A DNA stretch of 64,000 nt from Umezawaea sp049997955. Lineage in GTDB: Bacteria; Actinomycetota; Actinomycetes; Mycobacteriales; Pseudonocardiaceae. The DNA lies in assembly GCA_049997955.1 (NCBI GenBank), contig JAEBDY010000006.1, positions 372,001 through 436,000 on the forward strand, given 5' to 3'. Position numbers and translations under genes: made by a program. How positions within the stretch are numbered: position 1 is the first letter of the stretch; every line of letters begins with the position of its first letter. Shown one piece after another: positions 31,877 through 40,745 of this stretch. The notes under the pieces are model-generated. The model saw only the letters and a program-made list of their open reading frames with translations. It searched no databases and had not been told where the DNA came from.

Positions 31877-32710
31877 CTAGTAGCCCTGGTACCCGCCGCC
31901 GACGCTGATCGACACGAGGCCGGGGTGGCCGTCGAAGCCGCCGTAGCGGTCGTAGGTGTAGCGGACGCCGGCGATGATGTTGTCGACCGGGTTGTAGATG
32001 TCGTTGTGGCCGGGCAGCTTGTGCGCGTTGAACGTCGAGTCGATGCACTGCATCAGACCCTTCGACGGCGTGCCCTTGGCGGCGTTCGAGTCCCAGTTGT
32101 TGATGGCGTTCGGGTTGCCGCCGGATTCCTTCTGGATGATCAGGTAGATCTCGTCGACGCTGTCCTCGTCGATCGAGGTGCCGTTGGCCGCGAGGATGGT
32201 GATGGCCTCGCGGATCCAGCCCTCGACCTGCCGCTGGTGCGGGGACTTGTTGGCGTCGGCCCTCTCGCGGGCGGCGCGGGCCTCTTCGGCCTTGCGGTTC
32301 GTCTCGACCGTGTCGGAGGCGGTCTTGGCCGCGGCCTGGAACTGCTGGATCGCCTGCCGCTTGTCGAGCTGGAGCAGCTTGCCCACCTCGATGGCGGGGT
32401 TCGCGATCTGGATCGTCTTCATCGACGCGGTCTTGGTGTGCACCTCGGCGATGGTCTGGATCTCCGCGGACGGGCCGGAGGCCAGGTCCATGGCGGCGCC
32501 GGAGGCCGGGATCTGCTTGGTCATCGCGTTCGCGGCGGCGCCCGCACCTGCCAGCACGCCAGCGGCGACGACGAACGCGGAGACCTTGGTGCCGAGGGGC
32601 GCCCAGTCGGTTTCCACGCGGTGCGAGGCAGGACGGGGTGCGACTGCCGCCGCTGGCTGGGGAGCGACCGCGTACACGGTGCGCCCAGCGGCTTTTCCAT
32701 GCCGGGACAA
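31877..32710 (-). CDS. Secreted or membrane-anchored lytic transglycosylase (SLT domain)
   Basis: 277 residues from a TTG start at 32710, with GGAGG 5 bp upstream; no in-frame ATG fits. A hydrophobic segment at about 45-65 (VSAFVVAAGVLAGAGAAANA) is a signal anchor. A helical linker follows, then the SLT domain, with the probable catalytic Glu in IIQKESGGNPNAINNWD and SKGLMQCIDSTF. It cleaves peptidoglycan glycan strands. The long leader upstream may be regulatory. Confidence 0.85.
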   Translation of the reverse strand: MSRHGKAAGRTVYAVAPQPAAAVAPRPASHRVETDWAPLGTKVSAFVVAAGVLAGAGAAANAMTKQIPASGAAMDLASGPSAEIQTIAEVHTKTASMKTIQIANPAIEVGKLLQLDKRQAIQQFQAAAKTASDTVETNRKAEEARAARERADANKSPHQRQVEGWIREAITILAANGTSIDEDSVDEIYLIIQKESGGNPNAINNWDSNAAKGTPSKGLMQCIDSTFNAHKLPGHNDIYNPVDNIIAGVRYTYDRYGGFDGHPGLVSISVGGGYQGY

Positions 32711-33139
32711 ACGATCCTCCTGCGTCGGGGAGTCCGGCTGAGGGACACCTGGCGGGGGATCCAGGTGGAGCCGCTTCGGGGGGCGACTGCCGTGTCCATT
32801 CAGTGACCGAACCGTGACCTGCGGCCGGGAACGTAACCTGATGTCACTGCCGAAGGCAACCAACCGACACCCTATTGGTGACGCTCATCACGTTTGAGGC
32901 AGGTATCGCTACAGAGCGTGCCACGGCGCTCCACGATCGGAAGATCGCCGTTACCTGCGGGTTTTGGGGGGCCACGCCGGGTAGTACGGAGCGGCGGGCA
33001 CCCCGGTTCACAATTCGACGCCGACGAGACCCGCGAGCCTCGAAAAGGGGTCCAGACCTCTCACGGGGCCGTCCGGAACCGCTTCCGTACCGTTGAACGG
33101 GGTGTGGACGCTCCGCACCCCGCAGACGGAGGAACCACC
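32711..33139. other. Divergent control region with a three-way-junction-like sequence
   Basis: No gene is visible in these 429 bp. At 32899-32958 the + strand can fold as P1 GCAGGTA/TACCTGC, P2 GAGCG/CGCTC and P3 CGATC-GGAA-GATCG, the last with a GNRA tetraloop. At about 33099-33121 a GGGGTG/CACCCC hairpin precedes the ribosome site of the metallophosphoesterase gene. I could not match these to a known riboswitch. Confidence 0.35.
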
Positions 33140-34270
33140 ATGCGCCGCGGACTGGTGCTCGTCCTGGTGTTGGCGCTGCTGTTCGGGACTCCCTGGGCCG
33201 CGCTGGTCGCGTTCGGGCCGGACTGGCCGACGCCCGTGTTCGTCGTCGGCACCCTGCTGTTCGGGGTGGCGCTGGTCGCCTTCCCCTTCCTGATGGTGCT
33301 GGGCCACGGGCGCGGGCACGTGGACTGGGCGTCCAAGATCGCCGACACGACCCTCGGCGCCGTCTGGGTGCTGTTCGTGTGGACGCTGCTCGGCCACCTG
33401 CTGCGGCTCGTGCTGGCGCTGGCGGGCGTGGAGGACCCCGACCGGGCGCGGATCGTCGCCGTCGTGGTCCTGGTGGCCGTCGTGGCACTGCTCGTCCACG
33501 GCTACGTCGAGGCGATGCGGGTGCCGCGGGTGCGGACCACCGAGGTGGTGCTCCCCCGGCTCGGCCGCGGGCTCGACGGGCTGCGGGTCGTGGTCATCAC
33601 CGACACGCACTACGGCCCGCTCGAACGGACCAGGTGGTCGGAGGGCCTCGCCGCGGCGATCAACGAGCTGGACGCCGACGTCGTGTGCCACACCGGAGAC
33701 CTCGCGGACGGCATGGTGGAGCAGCGCCGCGGCCAGGTAGACCCGCTCGGCACCGTGCGCGCCACGATGGCGAAGCTCTACATCACCGGGAACCACGAGT
33801 ACTACAACGAGGCCCAGGGCTGGCTCGACCACATGGAGGGCCTCGGCTGGGACCCCCTGCACAACCGGCACCGCGTCGTGGAGCGCGGTGGCGACCGGCT
33901 GGTGTTCGCGGGCATCGACGACCCGACCGGCACGGGGTCCACGCTGACCGGCCACGGCCCGGACATCGAGGCGGCACTGGCGGGCACAGACCCCGACGAC
34001 CCGGTCGTGCTGCTGGCCCACCAGCCCAAGCAGGTGCCGGTCGCCGTGAAGGCGGGCGTGGACCTCCAGCTCTCCGGTCACACGCACGGCGGGCAGATCT
34101 GGCCGTTCCACTACCTCGTGCGCGTCGACCAGCCCGTGCTCCAGGGGTTGAGCAGGCACGGCGACCGCACGCAGCTCTACACGAGCCGCGGGTCCGGGTT
34201 CTGGGGCCCGCCGTTCCGCGTCTTCGCGCCCAGCGAGATCAGCGTCCTGGTGCTGCGATCATCCCGATGA
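33140..34270 (+). CDS. Membrane metallophosphoesterase (YkuE/YaeI-like)
   Basis: 376 residues. About four membrane helices occupy residues 1-130. The calcineurin-like domain follows with VITDTHYG, HTGDLADG, ITGNHEYYN, LLAHQP and LSGHTHGGQ, all expected metal ligands present. Relatives hydrolyse phosphodiesters such as lipid headgroup or UDP-diacylglucosamine-type substrates; the substrate here is unknown. ATG at 33140 follows CGGAGGA. Its end overlaps the convergent TetR gene by 32 bp. Confidence 0.87.
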   Translation: MRRGLVLVLVLALLFGTPWAALVAFGPDWPTPVFVVGTLLFGVALVAFPFLMVLGHGRGHVDWASKIADTTLGAVWVLFVWTLLGHLLRLVLALAGVEDPDRARIVAVVVLVAVVALLVHGYVEAMRVPRVRTTEVVLPRLGRGLDGLRVVVITDTHYGPLERTRWSEGLAAAINELDADVVCHTGDLADGMVEQRRGQVDPLGTVRATMAKLYITGNHEYYNEAQGWLDHMEGLGWDPLHNRHRVVERGGDRLVFAGIDDPTGTGSTLTGHGPDIEAALAGTDPDDPVVLLAHQPKQVPVAVKAGVDLQLSGHTHGGQIWPFHYLVRVDQPVLQGLSRHGDRTQLYTSRGSGFWGPPFRVFAPSEISVLVLRSSR

Positions 34271-34910
34271 GCACGTAGACGAGGCCGTCCGAGAGGCCGC
34301 CGCCGAACAGGTCGCTCCCGAAGGGCAGGCCCATCTCCGCCGACGCGGCGGCCACCGCCTCCGTCGGGTTGGCGTGCGGCCACAACCCCGCCACGAGCAC
34401 GAACGCGGCGCCCGCGAAGCGGTTCGCCCGCTCCGCGTCCAGCGCCGGGAGTTCGCGGAGCACCAGCGACGCCAAGCGGGAGTTGTTGGCCATGGCCTTG
34501 CGCTTGAAGTTCCTGGCGGACTCCTGGGTGATGTTGCGCTCCAGGACCGCCACCATCGCGCTGATCAGCTCGCACAGGAGCGGCTGGTCGACCAGGGACG
34601 CCGCGATGGCCCCCGCGATCGCCGTCTCCTTCGCGTAGGGGCCCTCGTCCACGACCCGGAGGTCGCGCAGGTCGGCGTCGACCTCGTCCAGCCAGGCCCG
34701 CCACGTGACGTCCATGACCTCCAGGAAGATCGCTTCACGGCTGTCGAAGTAGCGCAGGACGTTCGACTTCGCCAGGCCCACCCGGCCGCTCAGCTCGCGG
34801 AGGCTGATGTCCGCCACCGGGCGTTCCGCGAGCATCGCCGAGGCCGCCTCCAGGATCGCCGCGCGCCTGGCCTGGACCTGTTCCGGTCGGCGAGCCCGTT
34901 GGAAGGTCAC
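34239..34910 (-). CDS. TetR-family regulator
   Basis: 223 residues. N-terminal TetR HTH: ILEAASAMLAERPVADISLR, ELSGRVGLAKSNVLRYFDSRE. The ligand-binding half is less conserved (VAVLERNITQESARNFKRKA). It diverges from the AraC-like gene with a 75-bp spacer, but no clear operator palindrome was found there. The target is unknown. Confidence 0.9.
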   Translation of the reverse strand: MTFQRARRPEQVQARRAAILEAASAMLAERPVADISLRELSGRVGLAKSNVLRYFDSREAIFLEVMDVTWRAWLDEVDADLRDLRVVDEGPYAKETAIAGAIAASLVDQPLLCELISAMVAVLERNITQESARNFKRKAMANNSRLASLVLRELPALDAERANRFAGAAFVLVAGLWPHANPTEAVAAASAEMGLPFGSDLFGGGLSDGLVYVLIGMIAAPGR

Positions 34911-34985
34911 GGTCGGAATTTATCAGCCCGCCGATCTCCTCCTGTCCCGGAACCGGGGGTTCCGACCAGGTGGGATGCTGTCGGG

Positions 34986-35378
34986 GTGGCGTTCGAAGAC
35001 CTGGCACACCTGCGGCGGGCCCGTGACCTGATGGACCGGGAGTACGCGCGGCCGTTGGACGTGCCCACGATGGCGCGGGCCGCGCTCATGTCGTCCGCCC
35101 ACTTCTCCCGGTCGTTCCGGGCCGAGTACGGGGAGACGCCGTACAACTACCTGATGACCCGGCGGATCGAGCGGGCCATGGCGCTGCTGCGGCGCGGGGA
35201 CCTGAGCGTCACCGAGGTGTGCGTCGAGGTCGGCTGCACGTCGCTCGGGTCGTTCAGCTCCCGGTTCACCGAACTCGTCGGCGAGACGCCCAGCGCCTAC
35301 CGGGTCCGCGACCACGGGGCCGGGGCGCCGGTGCCCGCGTGCTACTCGAAGACGATGACGCGACCGAGCAGGATCTGA
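34986..35378 (+). CDS. AraC-type DNA-binding protein (HTH domain only)
   Basis: 130 residues from GTG at 34986. It is a stand-alone AraC/XylS HTH (ARPLDVPTMARAALMSSAHF and SVTEVCVEVGCTSLGSFSSR) without a ligand-binding domain. A VOC protein follows 38 bp downstream in the same direction. AraC-VOC pairs of this kind are frequent in actinomycetes and the two are probably cotranscribed. Confidence 0.85.
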   Translation: MAFEDLAHLRRARDLMDREYARPLDVPTMARAALMSSAHFSRSFRAEYGETPYNYLMTRRIERAMALLRRGDLSVTEVCVEVGCTSLGSFSSRFTELVGETPSAYRVRDHGAGAPVPACYSKTMTRPSRI

Positions 35379-35416
35379 GAAGCGCGGACCGGGGGTCCGG
35401 TCCTACCTTCTCGGGC

Positions 35417-35818
35417 ATGGACCTCAAGCTCTCGCACACCTTCATCCCCGTCCACGACCAGGACGAGGCGCTCGTGTTCTACCGGGACGTGCTCGGGCTG
35501 GAACTGCGGACCGACCAGCCCTTCGACCAATACCGGTGGCTGTCCGTCGGACCGGCCGAGCAGCCCGGCGTGGAGATCGTCCTGGAGGCGGTCGGGATGG
35601 GACGGCCGGAGAAGGACGCCGAAGCGATGCGCGGACTGCTCGCGAAGGGCTCGTTGAGCACCGTCATCTTCACCACCACCGACCTCGACGGGACGTTCGA
35701 GAAGATCCGCGCGTCCGGGGCCGAAGTCATGCAGGAGCCCATCGACCAGCCGTACGGGGTGCGGGACTGCGCGTTCCGCGACCCGTCCGGCAACTCGATC
35801 CGCTTCTCCAGCCGCTGA
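35417..35818 (+). CDS. VOC family protein
   Basis: 133 residues, glyoxalase fold: HTFIPVHDQDEALVFYRDV, LGLELRTDQPF and PYGVRDCAFRDPSGNSIRF. His, Glu (VEIVLE) and the late DPSGN motif are in place for a metal site. It lies downstream of the AraC-like gene and probably shares its transcript. Substrate unknown. Confidence 0.85.
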   Translation: MDLKLSHTFIPVHDQDEALVFYRDVLGLELRTDQPFDQYRWLSVGPAEQPGVEIVLEAVGMGRPEKDAEAMRGLLAKGSLSTVIFTTTDLDGTFEKIRASGAEVMQEPIDQPYGVRDCAFRDPSGNSIRFSSR

Positions 35819-35821
35819 CGC

Positions 35822-36706
35822 CTACTGGCCGAGGGTGAGCATCCCCTCCGGCAGGCCCTCCATCTCGACGGCCAGCCAGAGGGGACGCCACTCGGGCAGC
35901 TCGTGGTAGCGCCGGAGTTCGGCGACACCGCTCAGCCAGCCCGCCCAGGCGCCGTGGTCCGGCTCGTCGAACCCGGACTGCACGAACGTCAGCTTCGTGC
36001 CGCCGCCGGAGTCGGCCAGCTCCCAGGTGTCGACGAAGCCGTCACCGCCCTCCCAGGCGATCTGGACGCGACGGCCGGGCACCAGGTCGAGGATCTTGGC
36101 CGGGTTGGGGTCGTGCTCGAAGCCGCCCATGGAGAACCGGCCGCCGACGTGCGGTTCGATCCCGATCTTGGCGCCGAACCACTCGCTGAACGCGACAGGA
36201 TCGATCAGGGACTCGTAGACCGCCTCCGGGGACGCGTCGATGAACACCTCCGCGCGCATCTCGGTGGAGGTGAAGTCGCACTTCGGGGTGAGGTCGCGGC
36301 CTTCGACGTGGTCGGCCAGGTTGGCGATGGCGAGCGCCCAGAACGTGTGCAGCACGGCCAGCGGGCTGGTGCCCACCGCGATCTCCGACCAGTCCGGGAC
36401 GTGCGACTGGCTCACCGTCACGGTGGTCGTGCCCGCGGTCTCCTCCTCCAGCGAGAACTCCACGGTGGTGTCCTCGCCGTCGAGCAGCCACGAGAAGCGC
36501 AGGGTGCGGTCGTCGGCGTGCAGGAGGCGCTGGTGGGGGGCATCGCCCTCGGGGGTGTAGCGGCCCCAGAACTCGAACGTGTGCGGCAGCTCCACCTCGG
36601 CGTGCTCGGCCAGCCAGGTGCGCAACGCGGTCGGGTCCGTCAGCGCCGTGCGCACGGCCTGCAGGGGAGCCTCGACGCGGGCTTTCATCCTCATCGGGTC
36701 AGTCAT
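35822..36706 (-). CDS. Tandem SRPBCC (AHSA1-like) domain protein
   Basis: 294 residues made of two START/AHSA1-like units. Unit 1 begins KARVEAPLQAVRTALTDPTA. Unit 2 begins MRAEVFIDASPEAVYESLID and contains SEWFGAKIGIEPHVGG and GGTKLTFVQSGFDEP. The fold makes a hydrophobic pocket. Genes of this type are usually paired with an ArsR regulator, as here: its ATG lies inside the last 8 bp of the upstream ArsR gene, so the two are translationally coupled. Confidence 0.85.
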   Translation of the reverse strand: MTDPMRMKARVEAPLQAVRTALTDPTALRTWLAEHAEVELPHTFEFWGRYTPEGDAPHQRLLHADDRTLRFSWLLDGEDTTVEFSLEEETAGTTTVTVSQSHVPDWSEIAVGTSPLAVLHTFWALAIANLADHVEGRDLTPKCDFTSTEMRAEVFIDASPEAVYESLIDPVAFSEWFGAKIGIEPHVGGRFSMGGFEHDPNPAKILDLVPGRRVQIAWEGGDGFVDTWELADSGGGTKLTFVQSGFDEPDHGAWAGWLSGVAELRRYHELPEWRPLWLAVEMEGLPEGMLTLGQ

Positions 36707-37256
36707 CGCGTTGTCCCTTCGGGTAGCAGGCGACGGCCAGCCGGAAGGCGTCTCCCTCGGCGCCGCCGTAGCGGGTGAACAGGTCCTGCAACACGGTCTT
36801 GAGGTCGTCCAGGAACTCCTGGCGCTGGTCGGGCCGGACCCTGATCTCCCCCGACACGCCGATGGACGGCAGCTCGGGGGCGGTCTTGTCGAGGTCGGCG
36901 ATGTCCGCCTGCACCTCTTCCACGAGGTTCAGCAGGTAGCCCAGGCTCAGCTCGTCCCGCGCCCGGCGCGGGCCGAGGACGCCGACCAGGCGGGGCGACA
37001 GCCAGTAGGAGCGGGCGGCCGCCTGGTAGACGCCCTCCTGGATGCCGCGCACCCGGCGTTCGGCCACCTGGGTCACCAGACCGGCTTCCACCAGGCGTTT
37101 CACGTGGTAGTAGACCCGCTGCGGGGTCTGGGCGAGCTGCCCGGCCACCTCTCCGCACGAGTGGGGCTCGGCCAGCTGCCGCAGCACTTCCACGCGCTGC
37201 GGCTTGAGCAGGGTCTCGGCCTGCTCGATCCGATCCAGGTACAGGACGTCTCTCAT
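36699..37256 (-). CDS. ArsR-type winged-helix regulator
   Basis: 185 residues from ATG at 37256 (MRDVLYLDRIEQ); in-frame ATGs at 37277 and 37295 are possible and none has a good ribosome site. The HTH (LAEPHSCGEVAGQLAQTPQR, VYYHVKRLVEAGLV) is of the ArsR/helix_turn_helix_5 type. The C-terminal part is helical. It probably represses its own operon and perhaps the divergent hydrolase; the 74-bp AT-richer spacer is the likely operator region. Confidence 0.85.
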   Translation of the reverse strand: MRDVLYLDRIEQAETLLKPQRVEVLRQLAEPHSCGEVAGQLAQTPQRVYYHVKRLVEAGLVTQVAERRVRGIQEGVYQAAARSYWLSPRLVGVLGPRRARDELSLGYLLNLVEEVQADIADLDKTAPELPSIGVSGEIRVRPDQRQEFLDDLKTVLQDLFTRYGGAEGDAFRLAVACYPKGQRDD

Positions 37257-37330
37257 TGCAAAAATGAGTTTGTACATAAAAATCTGTCTTGTCAATGCGG
37301 CTCGACCGCTTCTGGGTCAGGCTCTGTGCC

Positions 37331-38167
37331 ATGACCAGCGAAAGACTGCTCCCCGTCAACGGGGTCGAGCTGTGCGTGCAGACCTTCGGCGCGCCGACCG
37401 ACCCGCCCGTCCTGCTGATCGCGGGCGCGAGCAGCCCCATGACGTTCTGGGAGGACGAGTTCTGCGCCCGGCTCGCCGACCGGTACGTCATCCGCTACGA
37501 CAACCGCGACACCGGCCGCTCGGTCACCTACCCGCCCGGCCGGCCGGGCTACGGGTTCCTCGACCTGGTCGAGGACGCCGTGGGCGTGCTCGACGCGCTG
37601 GACGTGGCCTCGGCGCACGTCGTGGGCATCTCCATGGGCGGTGGCATCGCCCAGCTGATGGCGCTGGAGCACCCCGAGCGGGTCACCACGCTGACGCTGA
37701 TCGCCACCAGCCCCGCCGGTCCCGGCTCCGACGACCTCCCGCCCGTCTCACCGGAGGCCGTGGAGTTCTTCAGCCACCAGACCCAGCCCGTGTGGACCGA
37801 CCGCTCGTCCGTGGTCGAGCACGTGGTCCGCGTGCTGCGCTGGTTCGCCATCGGCGAGTTCGACGAGGACGCCGCGCGGGCCGGGGTCGGGCGCGACTTC
37901 GACCGCACGTCGAACTTCCAGTCGTCGAACAACCACCAGATGGCGGGCGGCGGCGAGCCGTGGCGGGCGCGGTTGGACGAGGTGCGCGCCCCCACGCTGG
38001 TGCTGCACGGCACGGCGGACCCGCTGTTCGCGCTCGCCCACGGCGAGGCGCTGGCGAACGAGATCCCGAACGCCACCCTGGTCACGCTGCCGGGTGTCGG
38101 CCACGAGCTGCCGAAGTCCTCCTGGGACGTCGTGGTGCCCGCGGTCCTGGATCACTCCAAGACCTGA
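37331..38167 (+). CDS. Alpha/beta hydrolase
   Basis: 278 residues with nucleophile elbow GISMGGGIA (Ser), oxyanion region LLIAGASSPMTFW, acid in LHGTADPLF and catalytic His in LPGVGHELP. ASSPMTFWEDEFC and YDNRDTGRS are shared with a group of actinomycete esterases near polyketide genes. Cytoplasmic. Substrate unknown. The 3' end overlaps the convergent phosphotransferase gene by 16 bp. Confidence 0.88.
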   Translation: MTSERLLPVNGVELCVQTFGAPTDPPVLLIAGASSPMTFWEDEFCARLADRYVIRYDNRDTGRSVTYPPGRPGYGFLDLVEDAVGVLDALDVASAHVVGISMGGGIAQLMALEHPERVTTLTLIATSPAGPGSDDLPPVSPEAVEFFSHQTQPVWTDRSSVVEHVVRVLRWFAIGEFDEDAARAGVGRDFDRTSNFQSSNNHQMAGGGEPWRARLDEVRAPTLVLHGTADPLFALAHGEALANEIPNATLVTLPGVGHELPKSSWDVVVPAVLDHSKT

Positions 38168-39147
38168 GCCGCCTTGCGCGGTGGCCGGGAGGCGTCCGGC
38201 CACCGCGTGACCACGCGCTCCCGCAACGCCTTCGCGAGCCGGGCCGTCGCGGTGAACTCGGGTTCGGTCAACGCCCCGACCACGCCCAGCCGGTGGGCGA
38301 ACCGCTGCCGCGCCTTGACGAACCCCCAGTCCCAGTCCTCGCGCAGCAGCCTGCCGAGGTGGTCGCGGCCATCCCGGTGGGCGCGTTCGACCAGCGCGTC
38401 ACCCCGCAGCAGCCAGCCGACGCAGTGCTCCGCCACGGTGCCGGTCGCGTCCGGCACCAGCGCGCGGTAGGCCGCTTCCGCCTCCGCGACCCGGTGCGCG
38501 GGAACGACGTTGAGGTTCCAGCACGTCGGGAACCCGATCCGCAGGTACGCCAGCTCGGTGAGCCCGTTGCCCAGCGCGGCGTGCTCGAAGTCGAGGAACC
38601 ACGCCCGCCCGTCGACGGGCAGCGCGTTGCCGACGCACGGGTCGCCGTGGACCAGCTGGTGACCGCCGGAAAGCCGGTGCGGCAACGGGTCCAGCTCGTC
38701 GTCCGGCGTGGTCAGGCCGAAGTCGGCGCAGAACCGGCGGAACGCGGCCACGTCGGCTTCGGCGGGCACGTCCGCCGCGGGCAGCGCGCCGAGGTCGGCG
38801 GCCGTCGTGACCTGGTGCAGCCGGGCCAGGCCCTCGGCGTACACCACCCAGTTCGGCATCGTCCGCTCGCGGACCGGCAGCCGCTCCAGCACCGTGATCA
38901 GCCGGTCCGGGTCGACGCCGAGCACCCGTGGCGCGAGCGGCGGATCGGCCCTTCCGGCCAGCCGCAACGCGGTCAGCTCGCGCTCGTACCGCTCCCCCGC
39001 GTCCGGGCCGCCGACGGACTGCTTGACGACGGCGGGCGTGCCGTCGAACTCCGCCGACCACACCCGCGACCGCGGGCTGCTCGCGATGCCGCGGACTCGT
39101 CGGGGCTTGCCGAGCACCTGGTCGTCGATCGGGATCCGCCGCCACAT
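38152..39147 (-). CDS. Aminoglycoside phosphotransferase (APH)-like kinase
   Basis: 331 residues from ATG at 39147; a GTG at 39156 is possible. Kinase motifs: AVVKQSVGG (Lys), catalytic loop LVHGDPCVGNAL (HxDxxxxN) and metal-binding WFLDFEHA. It phosphorylates a small-molecule hydroxyl group; antibiotic inactivation is only one possibility. It diverges from the adenylating enzyme with just 23 bp between starts, so the promoters overlap and the genes may be functionally linked. Confidence 0.82.
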   Translation of the reverse strand: MWRRIPIDDQVLGKPRRVRGIASSPRSRVWSAEFDGTPAVVKQSVGGPDAGERYERELTALRLAGRADPPLAPRVLGVDPDRLITVLERLPVRERTMPNWVVYAEGLARLHQVTTAADLGALPAADVPAEADVAAFRRFCADFGLTTPDDELDPLPHRLSGGHQLVHGDPCVGNALPVDGRAWFLDFEHAALGNGLTELAYLRIGFPTCWNLNVVPAHRVAEAEAAYRALVPDATGTVAEHCVGWLLRGDALVERAHRDGRDHLGRLLREDWDWGFVKARQRFAHRLGVVGALTEPEFTATARLAKALRERVVTRWPDASRPPRKAAQVLE

Positions 39148-39170
39148 CGTGCTCACCCTAGGGTGGTCGG

Positions 39171-40610
39171 GTGGACGTCGATCGTGGGACACGGGTGGTC
39201 GAGGGCTTCGAGTCGTTCTTCGCGGGCACCCGCGCGGAGGAGTCCGTGCTGGAGCTGTTCCAGCGCGTGGCGGCGACCGTGCCCGCCTACCGGAAGTTCT
39301 TGCGGGAGCACGACGTCGACCCCGCGGGCATCACCACGATGGACGACTTCCGCACGTTGCCGATGATCGACAAGGACACCTACCACCGCCGCTACCCGCT
39401 GCCCGAGCTGTGCCGCGGCGGGCGGCTCGACGGGTGCGACGTGATCGCCGTGTCGTCCGGCTCCAGCGGTCGGCCGACGGTGTGGCCGCGGTCGCTGACC
39501 GACGAGCTGGCCATCGCGCGCCGGTTCGAGCAGGTGTTCCGCGACGGCTTCCGCGCCCACGAGCGCAGCACCCTGGCGGTGGTCTGCTTCCCGCTCGGCA
39601 CGTGGGTCGGCGGCCTGTTCACCACGGCGTGCGTGCGGCACCTGGCGGCGAAGGGCTACCCGATCACCGTCGTCGCGCCGGGCAACAACAAGGCGGAGGT
39701 CCTGCGGGTGCTGCCCGAGCTGGCCGACCACTTCGACCAGGTCGTGCTGCTGGGCTACCCGCCGTTCGTGAAGGACGTGGTCGACACCGGTGTGGCGGCC
39801 GGGTTCGACTGGTCGCGGCACGCGGTGAAACTGGTGCTGGCGGGTGAGGTGTTCAGCGAGCAGTGGCGCGACCTCGTCGGCCGACGCGCCGGGATGGCCG
39901 ACCCGGCAAGGGATTCCGCGTCGCTGTACGGCACGGCGGACGCGGGCGTGCTCGGCAACGAGACCCCGCTGTCGGTGTCGATCCGGCGCTTCCTGTCCGG
40001 ACGGCCGGACCTCGCGCGGGAGCTGTTCGGCGGTTCGCGGCTGCCGACGCTGGTGCAGTACGACCCCGCGAGCCGGTACTTCGAGGCGCACGAGGGGACC
40101 CTGCTGTTCTCGGGGGACAACGGCGTGCCGCTGATCCGCTACCACATCGCCGACGAAGGCGGCGTGCTCACGTCGGCCGAGGTGCTGGACTTCTGCTCCC
40201 GCAACGGCTTCACCCCCGATGCCGACAACGACCTGCCGTTCGTGTTCGTGTTCGGGCGGTCGCTGTTCACCGTGTCGTTCTTCGGTGCGAACGTCTACCC
40301 GGAGAACGTGGCCGTCGGGCTGGAGCAGCCGGGGATCAGCGACTGGGTCACCGGCAAGTTCGTGCTGGAGACCGTGGCCGACGCCGACCAGGACACCCGG
40401 CTGCGCCTGACCGTCGAACTCGCGCCCGGCCGTTCCGGCGACGCCTCCCTGGTGGCCGGTTCGGTGCGGGACCAGCTGGTGCGGCTCAACAGCGAGTTCG
40501 CGCACTACGTGCCCGCCGAACGGCAGCTGCCCGAGGTGGTGCTCAAGCCCGCGGGCGACCCGGAGCACTTCCCGGTCGGCGTGAAGCACCGGTACACGCG
40601 CTCGACGTAG
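39171..40610 (+). CDS. PaaK-like AMP-forming ligase (ANL superfamily)
   Basis: 479 residues from GTG at 39171. The adenylate motif SSGSSGRPTVWPRS, then YGTADAGVLGNE and LIRYHIADEG, match phenylacetate-CoA ligase-like enzymes. It should activate a carboxylic acid as its AMP ester and transfer it to CoA or an acceptor. The short 5' spacer leaves little room for a ribosome site, so a leaderless message is likely. No carrier protein or phenylacetate pathway is nearby. Two terminators follow. Confidence 0.82.
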   Translation: MDVDRGTRVVEGFESFFAGTRAEESVLELFQRVAATVPAYRKFLREHDVDPAGITTMDDFRTLPMIDKDTYHRRYPLPELCRGGRLDGCDVIAVSSGSSGRPTVWPRSLTDELAIARRFEQVFRDGFRAHERSTLAVVCFPLGTWVGGLFTTACVRHLAAKGYPITVVAPGNNKAEVLRVLPELADHFDQVVLLGYPPFVKDVVDTGVAAGFDWSRHAVKLVLAGEVFSEQWRDLVGRRAGMADPARDSASLYGTADAGVLGNETPLSVSIRRFLSGRPDLARELFGGSRLPTLVQYDPASRYFEAHEGTLLFSGDNGVPLIRYHIADEGGVLTSAEVLDFCSRNGFTPDADNDLPFVFVFGRSLFTVSFFGANVYPENVAVGLEQPGISDWVTGKFVLETVADADQDTRLRLTVELAPGRSGDASLVAGSVRDQLVRLNSEFAHYVPAERQLPEVVLKPAGDPEHFPVGVKHRYTRST

Positions 40611-40615
40611 CGAAC

Positions 40616-40643
40616 GGGCCGCCCCGGAGTTCCGGGACGGCCC
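40616..40643 (+). terminator. Terminator after the PaaK-like gene
   Basis: A 12-bp stem with one mismatch (GGGCCGCCCCGG, 40616-40627, with 40632-40643) and AGTT loop starts 6 bp past the stop. A T-run (GGGTTTTTC) follows about 12 bp later. Confidence 0.75.
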
Positions 40644-40702
40644 GCTCGATGCAGGGTTTTTCGGTGCAGGGTCTTGGTGGCGGTGCTACCCGCCCAGGGG
40701 AA

Positions 40703-40740
40703 CCGTGAGCGGCCGAGGGGTGGATCCCGGCCGCTCACGG
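40703..40740. terminator. Bidirectional terminator hairpin
   Basis: A perfect 13-bp stem (CCGTGAGCGGCCG, 40703-40715, with 40728-40740) is followed on the + strand by GTTTTCT. It lies 6 bp beyond the stop of the leftward DUF305 gene and downstream of the PaaK-like gene, so it can stop transcription from both sides. Confidence 0.8.
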
Positions 40741-40745
40741 GTTTT

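Noticed and set aside
32711..33000. ydaO/yuaA (cyclic di-AMP) riboswitch before the transglycosylase gene
   Set aside because: Such leaders often precede actinomycete wall hydrolases, but the GGGTGAATCC-like core and the CAGCTAACC 3' motif are absent on the relevant strand.
39171..40610. Start of a natural-product biosynthetic cluster (PaaK-like ligase beside an APH-like kinase)
   Set aside because: No carrier protein, synthase, P450 or transporter genes accompany them; terminators follow at once.
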